From Dallia pectoralis (lineage: Eukaryota; Chordata; Actinopteri; Esociformes; Umbridae): a DNA stretch of 64,000 nt. The notes beneath the pieces were generated by a model. That model saw only the letters and a program-made list of their open reading frames with translations, did not search any database and had not been told where the DNA came from. The stretch is taken from the NCBI GenBank assembly GCA_029465975.1, contig CM055760.1, positions 389,380 to 453,379 on the forward strand, in the 5' to 3' direction. Of the stretch, positions 36,284-47,912 are shown piece after piece; the stretch's first letter is position 1; each line of letters starts with the position of its first letter. A program made the translations under genes and the position numbers.

Positions 36284-38997
36284 CTATGCAATGTCCATTG
36301 CATAGAAGTTGCTGGATAGTATAGCCTCCATTTCAGCTCGGAGGTCAGGATAGCTGTTGTAAGTTGATGGCAGCTCTAAAGTTGGGCCACAAGTATGTGC
36401 AATAGGCCGCCTTGATAACCCTTCCAAAGGGGTGAATATGACTTGAATGTCTTTAACGCAGATGATATCAGATCCTGTCACGAATCTCAACATCTTCCGG
36501 AGGCCTATCTCATCCAATCCCCTTACGTACTGATGTAAAAATCGCAAACTTTGGTTCTCTGCTGGAGTAGCTGGAGAGGCCGTGATCAACTTTAATACCT
36601 TTCGGGTTGATGGTTTAAGATCCTCATACATCTTCTGCATATTCTGCACACTGGGGAAGAACTCCCTGAGAGTTGGTCCTGCGACTGCTGCAATGTTATC
36701 CAGTGCATATTTTGGTTGCTGGATTATTTGCTTGTGGGCCACTTGGAGAAGCACAGCTTTCAGGTTCTCTTGTGTTGGTACTGTTCTTACTCCCATGCGA
36801 TCCATAAGATCAAGAAGTTCATCTTCATCATCACCATCAAGGGCGTCTTGCAAAGCAGTGGACAAGAGATCGCGCTCAGACTGACTAAGATACAACATTA
36901 GTGAGTCAAACAATAAATCAGCTGAGACAGTGTGTTCACCAAATGTGATTGCTGCTGTAAAGGCTTGAGCCAGCCGAGATGGAAAATATCCATGGTCCTT
37001 TAATCCCTTGACCATTATCCTACCAACAGATTTCCATTCTTCCTCTTGCCATTTTGGGGATAGTGATGGCACCCTTACATCTGCACAGTCTAAAAACTCT
37101 ATCCAGAAGGCAGCATATACATCCCTGGACACGCCATCAGCATCTGCCCCCATTTCATGAACGAAGCTGTATTTCACAGAGTAGGACATCATCGCTTCAT
37201 CCTTGAATTGGGTAATCAGTTCCTCCAAGAGATTGACTCTGTGGAGGTTCACTGTCACATGCAAAAGTTCATAAGTAGGACTTAATGGGCCAGCAGGCAC
37301 TGTGTCAGAATGGACAGGAGTTGAGCTGTAGGCGTTGATGTTTATCTGTGCCTCTTCTATAGGCTCATGTAAGATTGTGTCATCAAGATCTTTTAAAAAT
37401 GGTCCACCTTGCAAAGGGCCAAAAATGACCTCCGATGTATCACACAAAGATGTAAGATCAACCATCTCTACAGCAGTAGAGACAAAAGCTTCCACAGTGT
37501 GTGTCTGCTGTTCACTGTCATGTGTTTTTTCTGTCGCTCATTTAGCCTTGCTGCATCTGTCTGTTCATCAGTTCCTTCTGTCATCTCTGTGAACACTTCA
37601 TCTCCATTTGGGGACTCTGTGAACAAGTAAAATCTTAAAATCCCCAGTTTATGTGTCTCATAGAGCTCTCCCACACTAACACCCTCATCAAGGTATGTTT
37701 CCTGAAAGTCAACAATGTTGTGACTGAACTCTTCCCACTTTCCCTTTCTCGATTTCTCATTGGGGAAAAATAGCTTTTTAGCTTTTGATAGAATCTCGTT
37801 TTTTGTGTTTTTTTTGGAAATATCAAGAACTCTGGTTCCTCCACCATTGCGTTTTCTCACTTGTTTCTTGTCGTGTATCCATCCTAGTTCTATTTTCCTT
37901 GTCATCTTCACAGCCCTTTTGTTATTTCTCAGATGCATCTTTGTTGGTTGCATAGAATGCTCCTCCTCATAATCTTGATCTGTGTCTTTATTGCTTGTCA
38001 AAGTGCCCATCTTTCTTCTAAGTTTTTCAAATAAAGACAGTCTTTTTAGATCATCACCACCTTTCTCTGTTTTTCCATACAGAGACGCCTTGTAGCAATC
38101 CTATCACCATATGCTGGAATGTAAGCAGTCATAGTGGCATCATCTATTTCTCCAACTACCGAGCTGTCAATCTGTAATGAAAACAAAACAATACAGTAAG
38201 ACATATTGGTTATCTAAGAGATGGCTATATTTCCATATGAGTGAAAATTAAATTCTTAGCAGTAGCTACAAATCAGCAATTCGTTTCATATTTTTCTTCA
38301 CTTGCTTGTTTCTTTTTTCGCATGGGAATATAAAGAAGCTAAAAAATATAGAGTAATTTAAAAAGAAACTGCTGTCTAAAAAATGGTTGTAACCATAACA
38401 ATGAAGTTTGAGTTACATAATGATGCTGAAAATACAGTGTATTAACAGTGAAAATCATTGACATCAAAGTTAGGCAGGGGACTGATTACTTTCATGTATT
38501 CCTCTTTAATTATATAACCATTTACCTCAATTACAGGAAAAGCACTTCTCCCATATATTACTGCTATTATGTACTCCATAATATTGCTATTCCATATTGA
38601 TTCCATACTTCAGCTCCCAACCAAGGCACTTTGCCTGAATGTATAATGGTGATGCTACTGCACGTTACAGTCTAACTACTGTTACTTGTTTATGTAGGGT
38701 CGAGACCAAAATATAGAGTGAATTGACTCCTAAACATACCTATTAACATTATTTTACAGGGCTAGAATAGGGAAGACATTAATGCATTTTTGGGAGAGGC
38801 AGGTGTGCTTGGCATAAAAAGAAATCGGAAATACTGGCAGTAAATGCAATAGGGTTACAATTTATGATGATTACTTGTATAATCTGCTGAGATTCAGTAA
38901 AATTAATATATTGCAGGAATGAATGTGCTGTCACCTACATAATCTTGCTGCATTTTCTGAATATTTTCCTCAGGAATCCCTCGGCTCTGAAGAAACA
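36284..38997 (-). pseudogene. HECT-like (G2E3-like) gene, module copy 2
   Basis: The upstream exon (38,997-38,940) reads SRGIPEENIQKMQQDY and ends at a GT donor; its 5' side is cut by a Rex3 insertion. The main exon (38,172-36,284) starts with an AG acceptor and reads TMTAYIPAYGDRIA, then ELGWIHDKKQVRKRNGGGTR, KLFFPNEKSRKGKWEEF and, after frameshifts near 38,085 and 37,490, VHEMGADADGVSRDVYAAFW, WKSVGRIMVKGLKDHGYFPS, FVTGSDI and RRPIAHTCGPTLELP before a stop. The order fits fish proteins annotated 'G2/M phase-specific E3 ubiquitin-protein ligase-like', with a degenerate HECT domain; the HTC block sits where the catalytic Cys of HECT ligases lies. It faces the integrase gene tail to tail. Confidence 0.65.
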
Positions 38998-38998
38998 T

Positions 38999-41306
38999 GC
39001 GGCGGGCTGGTGTGGGGATACTCACGAGCCCACGTCTGAGCACTGCGGTGTTGGAGTTTACCCCGGTGGATGAGAGGGTTGCCTCCCTACGCCTAAGGGT
39101 GGTGGGGGGGAAAACTCTGACTGTTGTTTGTGCATATGCACCAAACAGCAGTTCGGAGTATTCCGCCTTCTTGGAGACCCTGAAGGGAGTCCTATATAGG
39201 GCTCCAGTAAGGGACTCCATCATTCTGCTTCAACGCACATGTGGGCATCGATGGAGACACCCTGATCTAAACCCGAGCGGCCGTTTGTTATTTGACTTCT
39301 GTGCTAGTCATAGAATGTCCATAACAAACACCATGTTCGAACAAAAGGAGGCGCATAAGTGTACATGGTACCAGAGCACCCTAGGCCGAAGGTCAATGAT
39401 CGATTTTGAAAGATCTTAAACTCACACCTCCGGCGGAGTTTTTCAGGCATCCCTGTGGAGGTTGGGGGCATTGAACCTGAGTGGGCAATGTTCAAAGCTT
39501 CTATTGCTGAAGCTGCGGCGGTGAGCTGTGGTCTCAAGGTTCTAGGTGCCTCAAGGGGTGGTAACCCTAGAACACCATGGTGGACCACGGTGGTCAGGGA
39601 AGCTGTCCGACTGAAGAAGGAGGCCTTCAGGGATATGCTATCCCTGAGGACCCCGGAGGCAGTTGCAGGGTACCGACAGGCCCGAAGGGCTGCAGCCGCT
39701 GCCGTGTCAGAGGCAAAGCAGCTCTGACACGGCACCTCAGAAGGGAAAACGGGGGACCACCCAAGCTGTGTACAGTAAGGATGGGACACTGTTGACCTCA
39801 ACTGATGATGTGATCGGGCGGTGGAAAGAGCATTTTGAGGAGCTCCTGAATCCGACCTACACACCCTCTAGTACAGAGGCAAAGCTGGAGGCTGATGGAG
39901 GGTCATCGTCAGTTTCCCTGGGGGAAGTCGCTGAGGTAGTCAAACAACTCCACAGTGGCAAAGCCCCAGGGACTGATGAGATTCGTCCAGAAATGCTAAA
40001 AGCTTTGGGTGGGGAAGGGCTGTCTTGGTTGACACGCCTCTTCAACATTGCATGGAAGTCTGGGACAGTGCCAGAGGAGTGGCAGACCGGGGTGGTGGTT
40101 CCCCTCTTCAAAAAGGGGGACCAGAGAGTGTGTGCCAATTACAGAGGTATCACACTCCTCAGCCTCCCTGGTAAAGTGTACTCCAAGGTGCTGGAAAGTA
40201 GGGTTCGGCCAATAGTCAAACCTCAGATTGAAGAGGAAAAATACGTTTTTTGTCCTGGCCGGGGAACCACGGACCAGTTCTTTACTCTCGCAAGGATCCT
40301 GGAGGGGGCCTGGGAGTATGCCCATCCAGTCTACATGTGTTTTGTGGATCTGGAGAGGGCGTATGACCGGGTACCCAGGAAATATTTGGTGGGAGGTGCT
40401 GCGGAAGTATGGGGTGAGGGGGTCTCTTCTCAAAGCATGAGCTGTGTCCGTGTTCTCGGCAGTAAGTCGTATTCGTTCCCGGTGGGGGTTGGCCTCTGCC
40501 AGGGCTGCGCTTTTTCACCAATCCTGTTTGTAATGGTCAGGATATCAAGGCGTAGTCATGGGGGGAAGGGTTTCCGTACGGTGGGCTGATGGTCACATTA
40601 CTGCTTTTTGCGGATGATGTGGTCCTGATGGCCTCATCGGTCGGTGACCTTCAGCACTCACTGGATCGGTTCGCAGCCGAGTGTGAAGCGGCTGGGATGA
40701 GGGTTAGCACCTCTAAATCTGAGGCCATGACTCTCAGCAGGAAACCGGTGGAGTGCCTACTCCGGGTAGGGAATGAGTCCTTACTCCAAGTGAAGGTACC
40801 TCGGGGTCTTGTTCGCGAGTGAGGGAACAATGGAGCGGGAGATTTGTCGGAGGATTGGAGCAGCGGGGGCTGTGTTGCATTCGCTTCACCGCACCGTTGT
40901 GACGAAAAGAGAGCTGAGCCGGAAGGCAAAGCTCTCGATCTACAGGTGGCTGGCCTCTCCCTTAGAGATAGGGTGAGAAGCTCAGTCATCCGAGAGGAAC
41001 TCGGAGTAGAGCCGCTGCTACTTTGCGTAGAAAGGAGCCAGTTGAGGTGGATCGGGCATCTAGTACGAATGCCACCTGGGCGCCTCCCTAGAGAGGTGTT
41101 CCAGGCACGGCCAGCTGGGAGGAGACCTCGGGGAAGACCCAGGACTAGGTGGAGAGATTATATCTCCACACTGGCCTGGGAACGCCTCGGGATTCCCCAG
41201 TCAGAGCTGGCTAATGTTGCCCGGGAAAGGGAAGTTTGGGGTCCCCTGCTAGAGCTGCTACCCCCGCGACCCGACCCCGGATAAGCGGTTGAAGATAAGA
41301 TGAGAT
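38999..41306 (+). mobile_element. Rex3 (RTE-clade) LINE, copy A, 5' truncated
   Basis: It starts inside the endonuclease (RRAGVGILTSPRLSTAVLEF, CAYAPNSSSEYSAF) and continues through RT to the 3' end GACCCCGGATAAGCGGTTGAAGAT with GATGA-type repeats. The stretch GGCAGACCGGGGTGGTGGT matches the fish Rex3 diagnostic primer. No clear target duplication. It lies at the junction between the HECT-like gene and the non-coding arm of E, so the sequence between them may have been lost. Confidence 0.85.
39020..41284 (+). pseudogene. Rex3 copy A endonuclease-RT frame
   Basis: Endonuclease motifs at 39,000-39,230, then RT motifs GKAPGTDEIRPEMLKALGG, WQTGVVVPLFKKGDQ, NYRGITLL, PGRGTTDQFFTLARILEG and FVDLERAYDRVPR. 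The catalytic box is LLFADDVVLMASSVGD at about 40,605. The C-terminal block SLRDRVRSSVIREELGVEP and WERLGIPQSELANV ends at TAA 41,284. At least four frameshifts and several deletions (after the endonuclease, near 40,440 and near 40,800) make it inactive. RTE elements copy themselves by nicking DNA and priming reverse transcription there. Confidence 0.8.
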
Positions 41307-43660
41307 GATATTATACCAACACAAAAATACCCACAATGATTATTTTTATTACACCAAATAATTATTTACTTATTGTAGACAATTTTGAGTTAACATGAAT
41401 GACATGAATATAATCCTGTTGCTTCTGTATAACGATGCGGCATCAGGAAGTTCTAAACAACAAACTTGTGTTTCACAGCCAACCATATTTCACAAAGATG
41501 CTTTTCAAATAATAATGGCCTACTGAAACAATAGGCAATTAATAATTGTTGATACATAAACAATATTAGGCATTGTAAAGCATATCATACATTTTGTGTG
41601 TATACGTTGTACGTTGTGAAACGTTAGGCTTCATTCTCATGCAAATCACCTCCATTTACAATGCAATCCGTTTGCCCCACACACCCCAGCTGCCGGGTAC
41701 TAACTTCAGGCTATTTTATGTGGGTGCAGTGTCTTTATTACATGTGAATGCGCGATAGAGGGAAACAATGGAACTGGCCAGTGACCTGAATTTGTGACCT
41801 GGCCAGTGACCTGAAAGGGAAATGCTAAATACATTTAGATCATGTATGTTGTTAGAACGCTGTATAACACAACTGCGTTGTGTCGTTTTCTGTTCTATTT
41901 CCACGTATTGTGTACATAACATACATTTCTCACCATGTGTGCGTAACATTAATAAAATACAGTGAAAACGTTCACAGACTTGATTATGTGGGATAATGGC
42001 TTCATATGATATAGTTAGTGTTATCTGGGCCAAAATGAGAGAGTTACATGAATGCGGCTCTTAGGATTATATGTCCCCAACCAAAGCATGTTGTTTTCAG
42101 GCTGAGCTTCCCGTCAAATGCCGACAATGCGCGAGTCTGTATATTCATGAGATATTATAATTAATTTTATCATCATAATTTGCTAAACTAAAGTTATGTA
42201 TTATTACAACAAGGTATTTTTGAATGCGAGATGTACGTTTTGCTCATTATTAATTTGAACGGGCATTACAGATGATAAATACTTTTAGGTTGTGTCTTTG
42301 TGTGGGTATACCATACATTTCTCATGTGTGCGTCACATGAATTAAATACTTCATATCATTCATGTTAACTCAATGTTATCTACAATATATGTCAAGTTAA
42401 TTTTCATTAATTAAAAATTATTTGTGTGGTATTATGGCACCATAAAGACCTAAATATATGTGCTTGTCGTTTTGTGGCTGTTTGCCCGTGATGGGACTAA
42501 AAATAATTTAGAGTGGCAACTCTAATTTCCAATGTGGCCAACTTTTCTGAACGGTTGATGTTCTACAAATTAGTGCGTCGCACAGCGGCGTGGTTGGTAT
42601 CATTGGAAATGTGAGTTTACACAGAATTTGGAAAGGAGTAAATCGGAAACTGCCCGCGGGAGAAACGGGTCCCAGAGTGTTATGGTAATGTTTTAAATTA
42701 TGCTGTACAAAGACTGCGCACCCACGGAGTCATGTTGGTAAGGTTGGAATCACCCATGCTTTAAATTGCTACCCTGGAAACACGAACATGTCGAAGTTCC
42801 AGGGATCCACGCCCCTCACAGCCGGGTGGGGGATCCCACAGAACTATACGCGTACTTTGAATGGATAAAGTGTAATCGCAATTTACATATGAATAGGCTA
42901 AGGGCATAGTTTTGTATTAGAGGAATTTAATAGATAAAAAAATATGTTTTTAAGTAACCTTAAATTTGTGTGCTGACACTGACGAACTGCGGGTGAATTT
43001 ACTTTCCTTCCCCATGCGACGTGAACAAACTAGTGATAGCTCAAGCAGCTATTAGAATTCGATTGTGTAAGGCCATAGAAAATTGTTTCCCACAAACACA
43101 CACTAGTTACTTTAAATTAAACCACATTGACTTATTTTATGTGGGTATGGGCAACATAGGAATTAAATAATTTAGTCTGAATGCAATGAGCACAATAAAT
43201 CCGACAGTTGGAGTTAACAGTGGCGCAACAAAAATCCCTTGGAATGCTGGTCTTTTTGGTTACAATTACTTTTATAGTTTATTATAGAATCCATTACTTC
43301 AGTGTTTTTATAATGTGTTATTTCTGTCAATATTTTAGATTTTTTTCGAGATTCATTTGGTTTAATTTAAAATAACTAGAGTGGTAATGCGGTACCATAA
43401 AAGCCTAAATCTGTGTGCACTTATTAAATAATTGTGGACACTTTTAGGTAATCTATATTCATTGTAAATTTTGCTTTCACTTCATTCGCCACCGTAATTT
43501 TACAACAGCCAGCCCCGGTCCTTCTGACGCAAAGATGAACAAGATGCGCCATCTGCTGGTCATTGTGTGTCAGCCACATTATCTCATTCAAACCAACCCA
43601 TTGGGTCTTTTGACCCAAATCGCGAAAGGGGTGGGTATCTGAGCCTCTGCGCTTCTAGTG
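41307..43660 (-). repeat. Right arm of E, inverted repeat of C
   Basis: From the end at 43,660 inward (minus strand) the sequence matches C from 17,900 to about 22,355. Then, at 41,620-41,307, it jumps to the part of C at 29,080-29,410. The arm lacks the solo LTR, the LTR-like insert and Copia of C and so shows the uninterrupted form. It stops at the Rex3 3' end. No convincing gene: the open frame at 43,424-43,618 has a counterpart in C but no motif. Confidence 0.7.
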
Positions 43661-46600
43661 TTAACAAGTACAGAGATCAGACAAGTGATCAGACAGGAGC
43701 CGTTTGAAGGCAGCTGGTGAGATTAGGGTTTCTAGTTTTAAGGATTTTTGTAAATCGTTCCAGTCATTGGCAGCTGCGAACTGGAAGGATTGGCGGCTGA
43801 ATGCTATGCAGGCTTTCGGGGGCACTAGGGATGGCAAAAACTAAAAATGTTCTTGACCGGTCACCGAGCCTCATTAACCGGTTGAAACCGGTTAACCGTT
43901 TAGTTTAAAATATGCTACGCTATTTGAAATAACAGCCATTTCGAGCCGCGCCTGCAATTTCTCAACTCTGTCTCATCTCTCTGTGCGCACTCACACACGC
44001 ACACACACACACTGCCCCGTCACCGCCCTTCCACTCACGTCACGTTTTTTAAATCCCCTACAGCGCGAAACAAGTCCCGCAAATGCGGCGCAGAGGAGCT
44101 TGTATGTAATCGGAGGACACATGGCTCCTTAGTTTTGAAATAGTTTGGGTACAAGGCAAGCCAGGTGATCGCGTTTAAAATAAAGTCGTTTGTCTAGCGT
44201 TTGAAGCTCATTAGAAACATTGCTGCGGCTCATTTGAGAAAATGACATCTCCGAAGAGGCTTGCGGGTGTTGCGTCATCAGGTGATACATCATAGATGAT
44301 GTGCTGCCACTATATTTCAACAATGCATCACATAAGTTGCAACTTACATCTTTGTCATTCTTTTTGGTGAAATGTTCCCACACAGTACTTTTCTTTGCAC
44401 GCTTCATGTCATCTGCTCTGCTCTAACGGTGTGACGGCGCGCAAATTTTTTTTTTATTGGTTTACAAAACAGGCGATTATGAAAAAGGTTGCGTGAGGGA
44501 TTATTTCACTTTACAGAAAAAAAGATAATAGATAGATAGGTTGAGCAATATTGACTAGACAACTTAAGTACAGCGGGACTTTGCCAAGGAGAGACTTGTA
44601 AATAAGTTGGTACCAATGAGTTAAACGCCGGGTGGTTAATGACAGCCAGCCGACTAAAGCATAAAGGTTACAGTGGTGGGTGGAGTAAGGAGCATTGGTA
44701 ACAAAACAAATGACGCTATGGTAGGTCACGTCCAGTTTTTTCAGCAGAGAGTTTGATGCTGTTCTATAAATGACATTGCCAAAGTCGAACATTGGGATGA
44801 TGGTCATTTTCGCTAAGGCAAGTTTGGCAGCCTGAGTAAAGGAAGCCCTGTTGGGAAGAGTTAGCCGATTCAGGATTTGATTTTAAGATTTCAGTTAATG
44901 TGCGGCTGGAAGGAGATAGAGCTGTCTAACAGGATACCTAGATATGTATATGTATCAACATAATCTAGCTCAGACCCATCCAGCGTGGTGATGCTAGGTA
45001 GGCGGGCAGGTGTTGGTAGTGACCGGTTGAAATGCATACACTTAGTTTAGAAGGAGTGTTGAATGGTATTAAAACTCTCCTGGAGATTACAGAGCACTGT
45101 GTCTAACGAAGGGCCAGACGCATACAGGATGGTATCATCTGCGTAGAGATGGATCTGGGAGTCTTCAGCAGCCCTAGCCACATCGTTGATGTAGAGAGAA
45201 AAGAGTCGGCCCGAGAATCGAGCCCTGTGGCACCCCCATGGAGACAGCCATGAGTTCCGACAGCAGGCCTTCTGATTTAACGCGCTGGACTCTGTCTGAG
45301 AGATAGTTGGAGAACCAGGCAAGGGAGTCGTGGGAGAAACCCAGACTATTGAGTTGGCTGATGAGGACACAATGATTTACCGAGTCGAATGCCTTGGACA
45401 GGTCGATGTAGACCGCTGCAATAGTTTGTTAACCAGCTTTTCAAAAACTTTGGAGAGACAGAGTAGGATAGATATAGGTCTGTAGCAATTGTCTCCCCCT
45501 TTGAACAGGGGAATGACTGCAGCAGATTTCCAATCTCTCGGGATTTCCGAAGATGAGAGAGATAGGTTAAACAGACTGGTAATGGGTGCAGCCATAATGT
45601 TTGCAGATAAGTTGAGAAAGGATGGGTCCAGATTGTCAAGCCCAGCTGATTTATATGGGTCCAGCTTTTGCAACTCTTTCAGCACATCAGCTGTCTGGAT
45701 AAGGGTGAAGGAGAAGAGTGGGGAGTGGCTTATGCATGTGGCTGGTGGAGTTGTGGAGCAGTTAGCTCGGGGGAGAATATTTAATTTAAAAGCATGGCCA
45801 GCTTCAGCGAAATGCTTGTTAAAGTTCTCTGAAATTGTTGTTTTATTGGTGGTTACAGTAGTACCAAATTTTAGGGCTGTGGGAAGCTGAGAGGAGGTGA
45901 TCTTGTTCTACAGAGCTTTGACAGTGTCCCAAAACTTTTTGGAGTTGGTCTGACATGAAGCAAACTTCTGTTTAAAGTAGCAGGCCTTAGCTTCCCTGAC
46001 TACCTGGGTGTACCGGTTTCTGGCTTCTTTGTAGAGTTGCATATCACGTGGCTTGTTCGATGCTAGTGCGACACGCCACAATGTGTATTTGTGTTGATTA
46101 AGTAAGGTCAGTTCAGTGGTGAACCAAGGGCTGTATCTGTCTTTTGATCTGAACTTTTTAAATGGGGCATGCTTATTTAGGACAGAGACGAATTCACTTT
46201 TGATGAACAGCCAAGCGTCCTCTATGGATGGGATGAGATTAATGTTCGACCAAGTTATGGAAATCAGGTCGTTTAGAAAGGCCTGTTCGCAGAAGTGTTT
46301 TAAACAGTCCATTACGGACACAGGCAATAAGGCAGTGATCGCTGAGGTCCTGGTAAAAACAGCCGAGGTATATTTGCAGGGCAAGTTAGTCAGGGCAACA
46401 TCTATGAGGGTCCCCTTGGCTTCTGATTTAAGATTGAACCTGGTAGGTTCATTTATAATCTGCGTGAGGTTGAGAGCATCAAGCTTTGAGAGTAAGGTGA
46501 CTGGGGGGTTAAGCATATCCCAGTTTAAGTCACCAAGCCGCACGAACTCAGAGGAAAGGTGGGGGGCAATCAGTTCACAAATGGAGTCAAGGGCACTGCA

Positions 46601-47100
46601 CAGGGCTGAGGGGGGTCTATAACAGGGAGCAACAGTAATAGCCCTGTTTTTGGAGAGATTAATTTTTACCAGTAGAAGCTCAAACTGTTTGGGGACAGAC
46701 CTGGACAGGATGACTGAGCTCTGTAGCTTGTCTCGGCAGTAGATTGCTACTCGTCCACCCTTAGTTGTGCGGTCTTGGCGAAAGGTATTTTAGCTGGGGA
46801 TTGTTATTTCTGAATTATTTACAGACTTCCTAAGCCAGGATTCTGACACAGCTAAGATGTCAGGGTTGGCTGAGTGTGCAAAAGCAGTGAGTAAGTCTAG
46901 ATTAGGAAGTAGACTTCTAATGTTAATATGCATGAACCCAAGACTTTTACGATTGCAGAAGTCGGTGAAAGAGATCACCTGCCCAGACAACAAATTAGCT
47001 CTTGCCGACATCGGGGCGCTTGTGCCTGCCCGACATAAAGTGCCTCGGTGAGATGTATTATGGAGATCGGTAGCTAATCGGCAAGACATCGGGAAGATGG
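43661..47100 (-). pseudogene. L2-type LINE endonuclease-RT coding region
   Basis: Order on the minus strand: GFMHINIRSLLPNLDLLTAF and DILAVSESWLRKS (endonuclease start, about 46,945-46,800), GDLNWDML and LTQIINEPTRFNLKSEAKGT (46.5-46.4 kb), YTQVVREAKACYFKQKFA (about 46.0 kb), then RT with LDPYKSAGLDNLDPSFLNL, WKSAAVIPLFKGGD, YRPISILLCLSKVFEKLVN and IHLYADDTILYA (catalytic ADD, about 45,135). The C-terminus (RQSFQFAAANDWNDLQKSLK, ending LSDLCTC and TAA) lies at 43,810-43,661 beyond a hAT insertion. Many frameshifts. Clade assignment to L2/CR1 rests on these motifs only. Confidence 0.75.
43826..44520 (-). mobile_element. hAT fragment with BED-finger frame, inside the L2
   Basis: TAGGGATGGCAAAAACT at 43,826 resembles a hAT end. 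A minus-strand frame (44,407-44,129) reads VWEHFTKKNDKDVSCNLCDA then SSMMYHLMTQHP, a BED zinc finger of the ZBED type. It interrupts the L2 C-terminus between QPIYLLS and PPKACIAFSRQSFQF. The region near 43,870-43,900 holds palindromic AACCGGTT boxes. No matching right end or 8-bp duplication, so this is a truncated copy without a catalytic domain. Confidence 0.55.
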
Positions 47101-47164
47101 TGGCATTACAATGATCGCCGACCGTGAGCCAACGTAAAGCCGAAGTAATTATGATGACCTATAC

Positions 47165-47341
47165 GGCGCGATCCCACTAGAGCGAGGAAGCGTTCGGTCG
47201 CCTCGCTCTCCCATTGCCTTAACACTGGAAAAGCTGATAATCGGAAACGTCACACCGTGCTTGAAAATCAGCTGTACCAGTGTTAAGTCAAAAGGAGCAA
47301 GGCGTCTGAATGCCTTTCACCGCTCTAGTAGGATGCCACCG
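47165..47341. repeat. Foldback (long palindrome) element
   Basis: Almost the whole 177 bp is an imperfect palindrome. The outer arms are ATCCCACTAGAGCG and CGCTCTAGTAGGAT, the inner arms TTAACACTGG..AGCTGAT and ATCAGCT..CCAGTGTTAA, with the middle of the arms also pairing (CGCCTCGCTC against GAGCAAGGCG). It lies just upstream of the L2 endonuclease at the 3' boundary of the second CACTA-like element. It may be a foldback MITE or the end of that element. Confidence 0.6.
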
Positions 47342-47912
47342 TTTATATTAGGTCTTATGGATTTGTTTAGGCTAACAGCCAGATATGTCCTAAAGGACAC
47401 ACGTTTCCTATTGTGTATCAACAACACTCAATAACTATGTGGTGTTAATCATAACATTTCTTCCCCATCAACTTGACAAGAGTAGGCTAGTTAATAAGGC
47501 AACTAGCCAACTTGCATGCGTCGAGACTCCGTGGCTGCGCAGTCTGCAGCCGCTTCCTTATTTGAGTTGCCAGGTTTTATGACAAAAAACATTAAAGTGA
47601 TTGTGTATGAAATACACCCTACAGATAAACATCTGACAACCTGGGAAATGTAAATCTAACAGAAAAAAAGAAGGAGCAGTGATTTTAAATTAAGTTTGAT
47701 GGTCATGCAAATTATAGGCTACAGGAGAAAGGAGGGCACCAGGAGATGAGCTTGAAAATGTACTTTTTACTTTGTTTTTGCAAAAGCAGTATCAAAACAT
47801 GTATTTTATTATTTCAACACTCCACAAATCACACATAGAAAACTACAAAAAAATAAGAAATTCCCTCCAAAATAGTTAGTCAGTTTAAAATCAGTCCAAT
47901 CAATTATTTCAC

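Larger units (their letters stand above)
14529..43660 (-). mobile_element. Element E: 29-kb TTAA-flanked transposon with CACTAG-type ends
   Basis: The left end reads CAATAGAAGCGCC and the right end, inverted, CACTAGAAGCGC, each bordered by TTAA (14,525-14,528 and 43,661-43,664). The flanks join exactly: the L2 C-terminus (LLSDHLSDLCTC then stop) on the right and the L2 3' UTR on the left. The target TTAA includes the L2 stop codon. Without its own insertions (C, hAT, Rex3) E is roughly 12 kb. It carries two integrase/HECT modules in mirror orientation and a 2.3-kb non-coding arm (41,307-43,660). TTAA duplication suggests a piggyBac-like mechanism, but no piggyBac transposase is visible. The CACTA start could suggest another superfamily, but a 4-bp TTAA duplication argues against that. 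Orientation is defined by analogy with element C. Confidence 0.7.

Noticed and set aside
14529..43660. Reading the four CACTAG ends as two interlocked elements (14.5-29.7 and 17.9-43.7 kb)
   Set aside because: L2 continuity across 14,528/43,661 and array continuity across 17,899/29,726 show E outside and C inside.
14529..43660. E as a CACTA/EnSpm element because its ends start with CACTA
   Set aside because: Target duplication is TTAA at E and C, not 2-3 bp, and no EnSpm transposase lies inside E.
14529..43660. E as a Teratorn-like fusion of a TTAA transposon with a herpesvirus
   Set aside because: No herpesvirus-type gene is visible; all coding content is integrase, HECT-like, hAT, Copia or Rex3.
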